The notes: a model not told the origin generated them from the sequence alone. 61,640 bases of DNA from Nakamurella aerolata (GCF_013002705.1 NZ_JABEND010000007.1:210673-272312), one strand, 5' to 3'. Positions 28,997-37,919 are shown, numbered from the stretch's first letter. Translations and numbers: made by a program.

Positions 28997-29203
28997 CTAC
29001 TGCTGGCTGCGCGAGTTGGGTGACGGGAACAGCATCACCTTCAGCGTCCACAGCACCTCGATCGCGCCGAGCACGATCAGCACGATGCCGACCTTGTCCA
29101 GCGAAACGATCGGTGTCTCAACATTTTTGGTGGTCAAGGCCAGCACGGTTCCCAGCGCAAGCATGACCCCGCCGATCACCAGGTGACCACTGTTCTTCGA
29201 CAT
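28997..29203 (-). CDS. Small two-helix membrane protein
   Basis: A 68-residue protein starting MSKNSGHLVIGGVMLALGTVLAL with two membrane helices (residues 8-24 and 36-55) and a short charged tail. It resembles small DUF6458-type actinobacterial membrane proteins, but that is a weak match by eye. ATG at 29203 is preceded by aagggaag; the longer frame to 29293 adds His/Arg-rich sequence. It marks the last core-type gene before the biosynthetic island. Confidence 0.6.
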   Translation of the reverse strand: MSKNSGHLVIGGVMLALGTVLALTTKNVETPIVSLDKVGIVLIVLGAIEVLWTLKVMLFPSPNSRSQQ

Positions 29204-29332
29204 CTGAATCGCTTCCCTTCTCGTAGTGTTGAACTTGTGATGCTGAAACCTGTGGTGCCGCTTGCTGACTCCAGCGGACCATCGGGTCGTCACGCATGCC
29301 AGCCTTCTGACGCATTTCCGCCATCGGGCACC

Positions 29333-31105
29333 TCAACCCGCGCGCCGGCCGTCGCGATGTCGACGCATCCTGCTCAGCGCCCAACGGGTCAGCGTGTAGA
29401 GCGTGTCGAGGACAAGCACGGCCGTCCAAATGCGGTCAACGTTGAGCAGCCAGTGTCCGCTGTCGTTCCACAGCCAGTTCGCGTCGTGCGGGCCGCCGAA
29501 CAGGGCCTCGAGTGGCCAGGAATATCCCGCAATGCCAAGGCCGACCTGGGCGATCAGCCATACCGCCACGTGGAACAGATAGTTGCTGGCATCGAATCGA
29601 GCGCCCTTCTCGGGTACCCGCTCTTGTTGACCGGAGACCGCCCCGGCCGCCCCCAGCTGCACGTCGGGTGACACCGTCTCATCGTGCGATTCCCAGGATC
29701 CCGCGGGTTCACCCGGGGCGCTCAGCCCGCGGGGCTCCGTTGGGGCCGCCGACCCGGTCGAACCAGCCGGTGCCGTTCGCGCCGGATCCGGGCGGTCACT
29801 CACCGCGCCGACGCCGCGGCCATTGGCATGGCCGGTCCGCTTCAGCGCGGCGGGCGCCAGCACGGTGGCGATCAGCAGGCCGGCCGCGATGAAAACACAA
29901 CCGATCACCCACCCGTGGCGCAGGCCGTACAGCGCGCCAAGAACACCGGAGCCGATCAGCACACCAACCAACGCCGCGGTCTCGTACAGCGCCATCGCCT
30001 TGCCGGGCATGGTCGGGGCGGCTTCCGCTACCACCGCCTGCTGGATCGGAAGCGCTGCGGCCCAAGCGAATGCGGCCATGATCCACATCGCCGAGATCAC
30101 CCAGGGATTGGGCGCGAATGCGAGTCCGGCGGCGAAGATTGCCGAGCAGGCCAGCGCGGCCGTGAGCACAGGAACCCGGCCGAATCGCTGCACGCCCCGG
30201 TTCAGATACGGCGGGGCAAAGGTGTAAACCACGAAGCCGGGTAGGAACGCCGCCGCGATCGCTCCGACATCGAGCCCGAAACCGCGCTGCAGGTGCAACA
30301 GCATCAACAACCCGACACCGGCCTCGGCGGCTGCGGTGACGACGACAACACCAAGCAGCGGCCGGAGCTTCCGCACCGCTGCGCTGAGAACGACACGTTG
30401 CTGCCCGCCAGACACCGGCATCGAACCCGCCCGACCTCCCGACCTGGCCAGCAACATCGCGCCAACGGCACAGGCTGCGGCGCAGCCCGCGAACACTCCG
30501 CGGTAGTCCACCTGCTGCAGAACGGAAAGACCTGCGACGAACGCGATCCAGGTCCCGGTGCCCTCCACCGACACCAGCTCGCTGAAGGCACGCCCCCGCT
30601 CTTCGGCACTGGCCGCGACCATGGCCCGCAGAGCGACCCACGCCAGGGCACCGCCAACTCCGCCCACCGCAGCGGCGGCGAAAAGGCCGGCCGGATGCGG
30701 AGTCAGGGCATAGCCGGCGAAGGAGAGTGCATACAGTGCCGCGCCGGTGGCCGCCACCGTGGCTGGGCGGCCACGGTCGACGAGCATGCCGGCCAGCGGA
30801 CGGCCGATCAACGAGGTGGTCGCCTCGGCGGCCATCAACAGCCCCACCAGCGCGGGAGACAGACCCCATTGGGTCCCAACCCACAACGGCAGCAGGAAGT
30901 CCAGCAGATCGGCCGGACCGCGCAGCAACCCGGCCGGCCAGGTCAATCGAGCGGGCAGCGAACTCGGCGAGCCAGTCCGTCGCTCTTCGCCGGGGGGGCT
31001 GATCCTTTGGCCCGCAGGGGATTCGGCGGCACGGGACTCACCGGATTCGGTCGGCGCCGGCTTCGATGTGGAAGTTGTCATCTTCGGCTTACCTCGCTCG
31101 GTCAT
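29333..31105 (-). CDS. MFS transporter with extra C-terminal membrane domain
   Basis: A 590-residue major facilitator with ~12 helices in residues 55-440 (typical loop GRPLAGMLVDRGRPATVAA), then a ~60-residue Pro/Ser-rich spacer and a further domain of about 95 residues with two or three helices (YLFHVAVWLIAQVGLGIAGYSWPLEALFG, WTAVLVLDTLYTLTRWAL). That extension is unusual for MFS proteins. It is the last gene of the minus-strand biosynthetic operon, 167 nt after the enoyl reductase, and is probably an exporter or self-protection factor for the product. ATG at 31105 with aggtgg upstream is preferred; a GTG at 31114 is possible. Confidence 0.75.
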   Translation of the reverse strand: MTERGKPKMTTSTSKPAPTESGESRAAESPAGQRISPPGEERRTGSPSSLPARLTWPAGLLRGPADLLDFLLPLWVGTQWGLSPALVGLLMAAEATTSLIGRPLAGMLVDRGRPATVAATGAALYALSFAGYALTPHPAGLFAAAAVGGVGGALAWVALRAMVAASAEERGRAFSELVSVEGTGTWIAFVAGLSVLQQVDYRGVFAGCAAACAVGAMLLARSGGRAGSMPVSGGQQRVVLSAAVRKLRPLLGVVVVTAAAEAGVGLLMLLHLQRGFGLDVGAIAAAFLPGFVVYTFAPPYLNRGVQRFGRVPVLTAALACSAIFAAGLAFAPNPWVISAMWIMAAFAWAAALPIQQAVVAEAAPTMPGKAMALYETAALVGVLIGSGVLGALYGLRHGWVIGCVFIAAGLLIATVLAPAALKRTGHANGRGVGAVSDRPDPARTAPAGSTGSAAPTEPRGLSAPGEPAGSWESHDETVSPDVQLGAAGAVSGQQERVPEKGARFDASNYLFHVAVWLIAQVGLGIAGYSWPLEALFGGPHDANWLWNDSGHWLLNVDRIWTAVLVLDTLYTLTRWALSRMRRHRDGRRAG

Positions 31106-31272
31106 AGTTGCCACCTACCGGGTCAGGTTCTGCGGATGGCGGCTCCCGGCATTCGCCGCTCCCCGCTCCTGTCACGCCCAACGGACTCGCTTCGGATCGG
31201 CGATCCCGGCATCGTCGGAACCACTTTCGTTGCGTCTCAATCGCTGTGCGACTGGGCACGGCGTTTCGGTGC

Positions 31273-32085
31273 TCACTGGCCGGTCGAGTGCACACCGCCG
31301 TCGGCCCACACCACCGATCCGGTCGTGGCCGGCAGCCAGTCGGACAACAGCGCGCAGACGGTGGTCGCCACCGCCTGCGGATCGTTGTCGTCCCAGCCCA
31401 GCGGAGCCCTGGCGTCCCAGGCTGCGCCGAGAGAGTCGAAGTCGGGAATGGAACGGGCCGCCAACGACCGCAACGGCCCCGATGCGACCAGGTTCACCCT
31501 GATGCCACTCGGTCCGAGATCACGGGCAAGGTAACGGCTCGCCGACTCCAGCGCGGCTTTCGCCACCCCCATCCAGTCGTAGTGCTGCCACGTCACCCTG
31601 GCGTCGAAGTCGAGCCCGACCACTGAACTTCCCCGGCCCAGCAGTCCCCGGACCGAGCGGACCAGTGCGGGCAGCGAGTAGGCCGACACCTGCAGCGCCG
31701 CAGCGACATCGGGCCACGGTGCGTGCTGGAAGCCTTGGAAGCAGGCCGCTGGGGCGTAGGCGACCGAGTGCACGACGCCGTCGAGACCATCGACGTGGGC
31801 ACGCACCCGCTCGGCCAGGTCGTCCAGCTGACTCTGCGCTGTCACATCCAGCTCCAGCACCGGCGCCGGATACGGCAGTCGCGCTGCAACACGCTCGACC
31901 AGACGCATCCGACCGAAGCCGCTCACCAGCACCGAGGCGCCCGCCCGCTGCGCGGCAGCCGCAACCGCGTAGCCGATGGACGACTCGGTCAGCAGTCCGG
32001 TGACCAAAAGGCGTTTGCCGGTCAACAATCCGCTGGGCGCCGACAGCGCCGGCGTCGGCGCTACCCGTGGCTCCGTCGTCGTCAC
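31273..32085 (-). CDS. InhA/FabI-type enoyl-ACP reductase
   Basis: A 270-residue NADH-dependent enoyl reductase of the SDR type, strikingly like mycobacterial InhA: GLLTESSIGYAVAAAAQRAGA, SGFGRMRLVERVAARLP, GLDGVVHSVAYAP and TVCALLSDWLPATTG all have close InhA equivalents. The catalytic pair is Tyr169 and Lys176 (QHYDWMGVAKAALES). It reduces the double bond of enoyl-ACP in fatty-acid elongation. Here it is translationally coupled to the ketosynthase gene by a gtga overlap (32082-32085), so it is probably a cluster-dedicated copy that saturates the acyl chain. GTG start. The short disordered start (TEPRVAPTPALSAPSG) is extra to InhA. Confidence 0.88.
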   Translation of the reverse strand: MTTTEPRVAPTPALSAPSGLLTGKRLLVTGLLTESSIGYAVAAAAQRAGASVLVSGFGRMRLVERVAARLPYPAPVLELDVTAQSQLDDLAERVRAHVDGLDGVVHSVAYAPAACFQGFQHAPWPDVAAALQVSAYSLPALVRSVRGLLGRGSSVVGLDFDARVTWQHYDWMGVAKAALESASRYLARDLGPSGIRVNLVASGPLRSLAARSIPDFDSLGAAWDARAPLGWDDNDPQAVATTVCALLSDWLPATTGSVVWADGGVHSTGQ

Positions 32086-33341
32086 CACGACCACCGCTTC
32101 AGCACGGCGACAGCATTGTGCCCGCCGAATCCGAAGGAGTTGCTCATCGCGGTCGACACCCGCAGCTTCTGCGCTACCTGCGGGACCAGATTCAGCGCCG
32201 AATCGATCGGGTCGATGAGGTTGACCGTCGGTGGGACGATGCCGTCCCTGATGGCCAGCACACACGAGATCAACTCCACCGCTCCGGACGCACCGATCAT
32301 GTGGCCGGTCATGGACTTGGTCGCGCTGATCGGGACGCGCTCGGCGTGCTCACCCAGTACCTGCCGGATCGCCCACAGCTCGCGTTCGTCACCGATGCTG
32401 GTGCTGGTGCCGTGGGCATTCACGTAATCGAGCTCAGTTGGCTGCAGCTCCGCGTCGGCAAGAGCTTGCACCATGGCGCGGCGCGCTCCTTCGGCCTGCG
32501 GATGTGGCGCCGTCCAGTGGTGTGCGTCGGACGTTGCGGCGTAGCCCGCGAACTCGGCAAGGCCACTGGCTCCCCGTTCGATGGCATGGTCGGCGCTTTC
32601 CAACACCACTACCCCGGCGCCTGCGCTCATCACGAAACCGTCGCGAGCCGCATCGAAGGGACGGGACGCAAGTTCCGGATGGTCGTTCCGGGTGGAGAGG
32701 GCACCGGCCTTCCCGGTACCGGCGAAATCGACTCTGGTCAAACAATTATCGGCACCACCGGCGATGACGACGTCACAGACCCCGAGCTGGATCAACCTGG
32801 CTGCCTCACCGATGGCGTCGGTACCGGTGGCGCAGGCGGTCGAGATGGCGCGGGTCGGCCCCTTGGCGCCGAACAGCAGGCTGACCTCACCCGCGGCACT
32901 GTCATGGGCGCCCATCACCTGCGACAGCGGACTGATTCCGCGAGGGCCCTTCTCTTGCAGGATCGCGGCCACCTCATGGTTGCTGCGCACCGGGCCGTAG
33001 CCGGTACCGATCACCACCCCGACCCGGGTCGAGTCAGTGGTTTCCACCTGCAGCTTCGCCGACTCGACCGCCTGGGCCGCGGCGGCAACCGCATACTGCG
33101 CATAGCTGTCCATTCGCCGGGAAACGTTGCGCGGCAGGTAGTCCGAGATCTCGAACCTGCGGATCTCGCCGCCGATCTTGGTGGGCAGGTCCGATACATC
33201 GAAGGAAGTGATCGGTCCGATGCCGCTCTGCCCGAGCAGCAGTTGCGACCAGCTCTCCTCAGCCGTCGGCGCCAGTGGAGTCACTGCACCCACTCCGGTC
33301 ACCAGCACTCGGTTCCGGCGCTCACGAATTGCTTGCAACAT
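32082..33341 (-). CDS. Beta-ketoacyl-ACP synthase II (FabF-like)
   Basis: A 419-residue condensing enzyme with an intact active site: Cys170 in STACATGTDAIGEA, His310 in NAHGTSTSIGD and His347 in KSMTGHMIGASG, plus NSFGFGGHN near the C terminus. It condenses acyl-ACP with malonyl-ACP. It is encoded in the biosynthetic operon between the ThDP enzyme (7 nt upstream) and the InhA-like reductase (overlapping), with a malonyltransferase-like gene nearby, so it is likely a lipid-chain extender for the cluster product. No ketoreductase, dehydratase or ACP gene accompanies it; those steps would have to come from primary metabolism. ATG at 33341. Confidence 0.92.
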   Translation of the reverse strand: MLQAIRERRNRVLVTGVGAVTPLAPTAEESWSQLLLGQSGIGPITSFDVSDLPTKIGGEIRRFEISDYLPRNVSRRMDSYAQYAVAAAAQAVESAKLQVETTDSTRVGVVIGTGYGPVRSNHEVAAILQEKGPRGISPLSQVMGAHDSAAGEVSLLFGAKGPTRAISTACATGTDAIGEAARLIQLGVCDVVIAGGADNCLTRVDFAGTGKAGALSTRNDHPELASRPFDAARDGFVMSAGAGVVVLESADHAIERGASGLAEFAGYAATSDAHHWTAPHPQAEGARRAMVQALADAELQPTELDYVNAHGTSTSIGDERELWAIRQVLGEHAERVPISATKSMTGHMIGASGAVELISCVLAIRDGIVPPTVNLIDPIDSALNLVPQVAQKLRVSTAMSNSFGFGGHNAVAVLKRWSW

Positions 33342-33348
33342 GGTCGAT

Positions 33349-35085
33349 TCACTCCTTCGGCGGGGTCTGGGCTACCGTCTGGGCAACCCGCTCCGTGCCG
33401 TTGACGAAATCCGCAATTCCCGGCGGCATGTCCGCCAGGTCGGTGGGCACCAGCGCCACCACCACCTCGCCTTCAGCGGCCAGGTCGATGGCGGTGGTCA
33501 GCTGGTCGAGCATCTTGTTCTTGTCCAGGACGGTCACCGTGCTCACGCCCGCAGCGCTGATCAGCGGCAACGGCCGTTGCGGATCGGCGAACCGGTAGTC
33601 ATCGGTGCCGTGGGCATCCGCCTCGGCCTGCAACCAGCCGTATCCGCCGTTGCACAGCACCAGATATACGACGCCTGCACGGTTCTCGGCTGCCGTCGGC
33701 AAGTCGGCCGCGAACATGGTGAAGGCGCCGTCGCCGACCACCGCGACCACCGGCACATCGGGGGCTGCCACACCGGCCCCCACCGCTGCTGCCGCGCCGA
33801 AGCCGAGCGCGGTCTGCTCCGACGGCGCGACAACCCGATCGCCCTGGCTCGCCAGGAAGTACGGGAAGAAGTAGGTCCACATGTCCAGCAAGCCGTTTTC
33901 CTGGACCAGGGTGATGTCGGTACTCGTCGCGGATCGCAGCGCCCACAACAGTTCCGCGATCTTGATCCCCGGTTCGCGCTGTTGCTCCCACACCGTGGTG
34001 GCCGACTCCTCGAAGAGCAGTGATCGGCAGTTGGCGATACCAGCGGTCCAGCCGGGATCAAGCCGGCCACCCGGATCACCCACCTTGAGTTCCCTGGTCC
34101 AGGCTCCGATCACGGCTCCGGCATCGCCCTCGACCACCGGACCGCAAAACTCATGCAGGCAGTCGTCAGCTGCGATGTTGACTTGGATCACCGGGGTCGA
34201 GGCCGGGACCGGCCAACCGACGGTGGCGGTTTCCTCCAACCGCGACCCGATGCTGATCACCAGGTCAGTGCTGGCCAGCAGCTCGGTCACCACCGGTCGT
34301 CCGTACAGGCCGACGAGACCGAGGAACTGAGTGTGCGTTTCGTCGACAGCGCCTCGGCCGGAGGCCGTGCACACGATGCCGGCGCCGATCATCTCGGCAA
34401 GCTCGAGAACCGCGGCACCGGCGTCTGCCCTGCGGGCTCCCCCACCGACGACGATGAGCGGCCGGCTGGCCTGACCCAGCAGGGCAAGGGCCGCCGAATC
34501 AGCCGGCGGCACAAAGCCTTCGGTCCGTTCCGGACCGATCGCCCAGCTCACTGGAGGCGGGATCGCTGCGCTCAGCAGCTGTTCACCGAACTCGACGAAC
34601 ACCGGGCCTGGAGCCCCACTGGAGGCCGCCGACCACGCCTGCTGGAGTACAGCAGGCACCCGGCCGGCATCGTCGACACGGAGCGCCCGCTTCACGGTTG
34701 CGCGCACCATCGCGAGCTGGTCGCAGTCTTGGAAAGCGCCGGCGTGTTGCCGGTCGGGAGGGGTGGAAACCGCGAGCACCAGCACCGGGGTGCGCGAGGT
34801 GGCGGCCTCCAGCAGACCGGTGACGAGGTTGCTGACAGCCGGCCCCTTGCCGACGATGCACACCGCCGGCTTGCCCAGCCGTTGGGCATAACCGGTGGCC
34901 ATGTGCATCGCATTGCGCTGGTCGCGGCAGACCACCATCCGGACGCCCGCGCTGCTCAGCTCAGCGAGGGCGGTCAGGTCGTCGGAGGGCAGGCCGAAGA
35001 CGTCGCTGACGTGCGCTGCGCGCAAGAACTGTGCGACCGCCGACCAGCAACCGTCGAACGACGCACCTGAATGAGACTCGTTCAT
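33349..35085 (-). CDS. ThDP-dependent enzyme, acetolactate-synthase-like
   Basis: A 578-residue protein with the three-domain fold of ThDP-dependent decarboxylases/carboligases: PYR domain, central domain (GQASRPLIVVGGGARRADAG) and PP domain with VVGDGAFTMFAADLPTAAENRAGVVYLVLCNGGYG. The cofactor motif is GDG-(~26)-NGG, where NN is more usual. The position of the catalytic Glu that activates ThDP (HEQ in acetolactate synthases) reads RDQ, Asp55. So it may be an atypical carboligase or decarboxylase acting on a keto acid or aldehyde of the lipid pathway. ATG at 35085 overlaps the stop of the malonyltransferase-like gene (atga), and the ketosynthase gene starts 7 nt after its stop. Confidence 0.82.
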   Translation of the reverse strand: MNESHSGASFDGCWSAVAQFLRAAHVSDVFGLPSDDLTALAELSSAGVRMVVCRDQRNAMHMATGYAQRLGKPAVCIVGKGPAVSNLVTGLLEAATSRTPVLVLAVSTPPDRQHAGAFQDCDQLAMVRATVKRALRVDDAGRVPAVLQQAWSAASSGAPGPVFVEFGEQLLSAAIPPPVSWAIGPERTEGFVPPADSAALALLGQASRPLIVVGGGARRADAGAAVLELAEMIGAGIVCTASGRGAVDETHTQFLGLVGLYGRPVVTELLASTDLVISIGSRLEETATVGWPVPASTPVIQVNIAADDCLHEFCGPVVEGDAGAVIGAWTRELKVGDPGGRLDPGWTAGIANCRSLLFEESATTVWEQQREPGIKIAELLWALRSATSTDITLVQENGLLDMWTYFFPYFLASQGDRVVAPSEQTALGFGAAAAVGAGVAAPDVPVVAVVGDGAFTMFAADLPTAAENRAGVVYLVLCNGGYGWLQAEADAHGTDDYRFADPQRPLPLISAAGVSTVTVLDKNKMLDQLTTAIDLAAEGEVVVALVPTDLADMPPGIADFVNGTERVAQTVAQTPPKE

Positions 35086-36137
35086 CGTGAACCTCCAGAA
35101 GTCGGCACAGGGCCGGGTTGGCGGGGAGATACCTCGACGGTGGGCACACTGCGCCCGACCAGTCGGGTGAACATGGATGGCGGCCCGATCACGAAGATCC
35201 GCTGGACCCCGCTGGCAATCAGACTGTCGGCGACCAAAGACCAGCGGACCGGCGTGACCCAGCCCTTGGTCAGATCCGCGCTGATCTGCGCGCCGGTGGT
35301 CAGCGTTGACCCGTCGACGTCGGAGATGGCCGGTACGGTCGGGTCGTTCCACCGGAAGTGTTGGTACACCTCGATTTCCAGCCGGTGTCGCAGTTCGGCG
35401 AGGGAACCACAGTGTTCGGCACGGTTCATCAGGTAGAAGACATGCCCGCCATGGTGACGGACCTGGTCCGCGAAGATGTTCAGCTCGTCCAACGGTCCAC
35501 ACACGGCATGGACCAGGTTGTCGAGATAGACGCTGATCTCCAGCTGATGGCCGGCCGCACGCGCAGCGGCGACCAGTTGATCGACCTGGTGGGTGGCGAG
35601 CCGGTAGAAGAACAGCGTTCCGACCTGTCGATCCAGCCCGGCGAAGTAGTCGACCTCCACCTCGGTACTCGCGGCGATCAACCTCATGCCGTCGGCGAGG
35701 TCGAGAGCGCCGGCGTGAATGGCGGCGGTGACGGCGCCGAAGCTTTGTCCACCAACCAGTTCCGGCCGAACGGCCGACCGCGAGGTCAGGCCACGTGCCA
35801 ACGCAAGACCCACGACCACGTGGACTGCCTCGAACACCTCCCAGTCGTAGATCTCGGCGTCGGCCGCGCGCTCCAGCAACGGATAACCAAGAACGCGGTC
35901 GACAGTTGGCAGCAGATCCCGGATGTGTGGGTCAGCCCGCAGGAAGGGTTCAAGAGTTTCGAAGCGCACCGGGACCAGTCCAGGAAAATAGAAGGCGTCA
36001 CCTGAACCGGTGCCGGGGTGCGAACCAGTCCGGGCACCTGAGCGGGCGCTCTCGGCACTCTCTGTGTTCTCGGCGCTGCCGACGTGGTCAACGCGGGTAT
36101 TGGTTGCCGGATCGACGGGGACGGCCTGGCTGCTCAT
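35082..36137 (-). CDS. Malonyl-CoA:ACP transacylase-like protein
   Basis: A 351-residue FabD/AT-fold protein after a ~45-residue disordered start. The nucleophile elbow is GQSFG with Ser132 (Gln replaces the usual His of GHSxG), and the partner His is probably His242 in NRAEHCGSL. The Arg of the MRLIAAST helix near 152 sits where the malonate-binding Arg region lies. This suggests it charges an ACP with a malonyl-type extender, or transfers a different acyl group. It overlaps the MFS gene upstream and the ThDP gene downstream by 4 nt each, so it is firmly part of the operon. ATG at 36137. Confidence 0.8.
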   Translation of the reverse strand: MSSQAVPVDPATNTRVDHVGSAENTESAESARSGARTGSHPGTGSGDAFYFPGLVPVRFETLEPFLRADPHIRDLLPTVDRVLGYPLLERAADAEIYDWEVFEAVHVVVGLALARGLTSRSAVRPELVGGQSFGAVTAAIHAGALDLADGMRLIAASTEVEVDYFAGLDRQVGTLFFYRLATHQVDQLVAAARAAGHQLEISVYLDNLVHAVCGPLDELNIFADQVRHHGGHVFYLMNRAEHCGSLAELRHRLEIEVYQHFRWNDPTVPAISDVDGSTLTTGAQISADLTKGWVTPVRWSLVADSLIASGVQRIFVIGPPSMFTRLVGRSVPTVEVSPRQPGPVPTSGGSR

Positions 36138-37543
36138 CCGGACTCACCCCTCACTTCTGTTGTCGGTGTTGGTGCCGGTGCCGGGGTGGGCGTTGATCCA
36201 CGAGTGGCGAGTTCGCTCGCATCAGCATCGGATCCCTGCGGCTGAACGGGTTTTGGCTGACCCTGCGTCGCCGGCCTACCGGACGCCCTGGCAGCAGGGA
36301 TCGCGTTCTCCGGCGTGCGCATGGCGGGCAGAATCCAGCAGATCGACAGGGTGATCAGGTAGATCAGTCCGAGCACGGCGAAGGTCGCCTTGGGGCCGGC
36401 CTCGGCGAGCATGGTGGCGACGATCGGGATCAACAGCGGGCTCGGCGCCGACGCGATGGTGGTGGCCACCCCGGTCACGGAGTTCAACAGCGCGGGTGGC
36501 ACCCGTTCCTGGAGACTGATCAAGTAGATCAGGTCGATCGGGCTGGTCAGCATCCCGACCAGCAGGACTAACACGAACGCCACGCCGAAGGGCACTCCCC
36601 AGGCCAGCAGCCCGCTCAGCGCGGCAACCCCGATGTAGCCGCCGAGGAAGGCAGCGCGGCGCGGTAGCCGATGGCCGATCACCCCGAACCCGGCTACGCC
36701 GAGGATGCCACCGATTCCGAAGGCGAACAGCAGCGCGCTGTACCAGTTGACCTGGCCGAGCACCTCCGCGCTGTAGGAGGTGAGTCCCACCGTCGCCAGG
36801 CTGGTGTCCAGCGCACCGAACACCGTCATCGCCACCGTCATGCTGATCAGCAGGGGGTCTCTGGCCAGCACCGACAGCGCGGACCGGAACGTGCGGCGAT
36901 ACGACTGGGCCTGCCGGGGTTGCGACCGGGCATCACGCAATGCCGGCGCCGGCGCCTTTGCCCTGCCACTTGCCACGATGATCGCGGCGGCCAGAAACCC
37001 GAGCCCGGCGTCCACCGCGACCGTGGCAATCGGGTGCCAGCCGATCAGGATCAGCCCGGACACCGCAGGACCTGCAATCTGCGCAACGGAATTGAGCATC
37101 CGGACAACGGCGTTGGCCCGCTCCAACCGCATGCCACCTCGGCGAGCGAGTTCGGGCATCCAGCCATAGGTGGCCAGTCGACCGGGCTCCTCGGCGAGAG
37201 CACGCAGTCCGCACAGGCCGATGAACGCGGCGGACGTCAGCGAGTCAGCAAGCCAGAGCACGCAGGTCAGCAGCGCCAGTAGCGAACCGGCGGTGATCGA
37301 GCACAGCCAGGCAATCCTGGCCCCCACCCGGTCGATGATCGGGCCGGACAGCAAGCCGGAGATCGTCGCCCCGATCACCGCGGCGGCCACCGCCACGCCG
37401 GCGGCCGCAATGTTGTTGGTGACTGCCAGAGCCACCACCGGAAGACCGCAGGTACCGACGGCGTTACCCAGCAGGTTCAGACCGAATGCAGCGTGCAGCG
37501 GCAAGACTGCACGAAGTCCCACTGCGGCTGCTTGGTCGCTCAT
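36134..37543 (-). CDS. MFS transporter
   Basis: A 469-residue major facilitator with about 12 membrane helices; GPIIDRVGARIAWLCSITAGSLLALLTC contains the loop 2-3 type motif, and a Pro/Thr-rich cytoplasmic tail ends the protein. It is encoded immediately after the precursor peptides and before the malonyltransferase-like gene, with which it overlaps by 4 nt. Probable role: export of the lipidated peptide or immunity. ATG at 37543. The 292-bp space between it and the second precursor contains a strong hairpin, so its expression is probably lower than that of the precursors. Confidence 0.85.
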   Translation of the reverse strand: MSDQAAAVGLRAVLPLHAAFGLNLLGNAVGTCGLPVVALAVTNNIAAAGVAVAAAVIGATISGLLSGPIIDRVGARIAWLCSITAGSLLALLTCVLWLADSLTSAAFIGLCGLRALAEEPGRLATYGWMPELARRGGMRLERANAVVRMLNSVAQIAGPAVSGLILIGWHPIATVAVDAGLGFLAAAIIVASGRAKAPAPALRDARSQPRQAQSYRRTFRSALSVLARDPLLISMTVAMTVFGALDTSLATVGLTSYSAEVLGQVNWYSALLFAFGIGGILGVAGFGVIGHRLPRRAAFLGGYIGVAALSGLLAWGVPFGVAFVLVLLVGMLTSPIDLIYLISLQERVPPALLNSVTGVATTIASAPSPLLIPIVATMLAEAGPKATFAVLGLIYLITLSICWILPAMRTPENAIPAARASGRPATQGQPKPVQPQGSDADASELATRGSTPTPAPAPTPTTEVRGESG

Positions 37544-37765
37544 GACGGGTACCTCTCGGTTGTTTCGAACTTGTCTGATGCTTGTCTGATGGTTGTCAGA
37601 TGCTGGTCTGGGTTGATGGTTCGGCGGACAACCTGGGTCGGTCGTCGGTGGCCCGCGTATCAGTTGGTGAATGTTGCCGTTGTTGTTGGCACACTTGTTG
37701 TTTGCTGCTCACTGCTTGTTGGATGTCGTTCTCGCGAGGTCGCGACGCTGTTGACCCCGCCGGCC

Positions 37766-37797
37766 CGGCCGGACCACCAACGCGGGTGGTCCGGCCG
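37766..37797 (-). terminator. Strong hairpin downstream of the precursor genes
   Basis: A 13-bp perfect inverted repeat, cggccggaccacc (37766-37778) and its complement (37785-37797), with a 6-nt loop, lies 39 nt after the second precursor stop. It probably terminates part of transcription and stabilises the precursor mRNA, as in many RiPP operons. Confidence 0.8.
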
Positions 37798-37835
37798 AAC
37801 CGTCGGCTCGGCGCTCAGCGCCGAGCAGGCCGCTT

Positions 37836-37919
37836 TCAGCAGCTGTTCGAGATGGTGCTTCCCAGCGTCTGCGACTCCTCAACGGTGGTCGGCAGCTGCT
37901 GCAGGTCCAGGACAGACAT
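37836..37919 (-). CDS. Class III lanthipeptide-type precursor, copy 2
   Basis: A 27-residue peptide beginning MSVLDLQQLPTTVEESQ and ending TLGSTISNSC, too short for routine gene callers. The start MSVLDLQ fits the (I/L)xLQ-type motif of class III lanthipeptide leaders, which the LanKC kinase/lyase recognises. The C-terminal SxxSxxC is the pattern from which labionin- or avionin-type rings are made, with the last Cys at the very C terminus. ATG at 37919 follows aaaggagg at ideal spacing. It is 53 nt downstream of copy 1 and differs mainly at leader residues 13-16 (VEES versus AAET) and at core position 26 (S versus A). Confidence 0.88.
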   Translation of the reverse strand: MSVLDLQQLPTTVEESQTLGSTISNSC

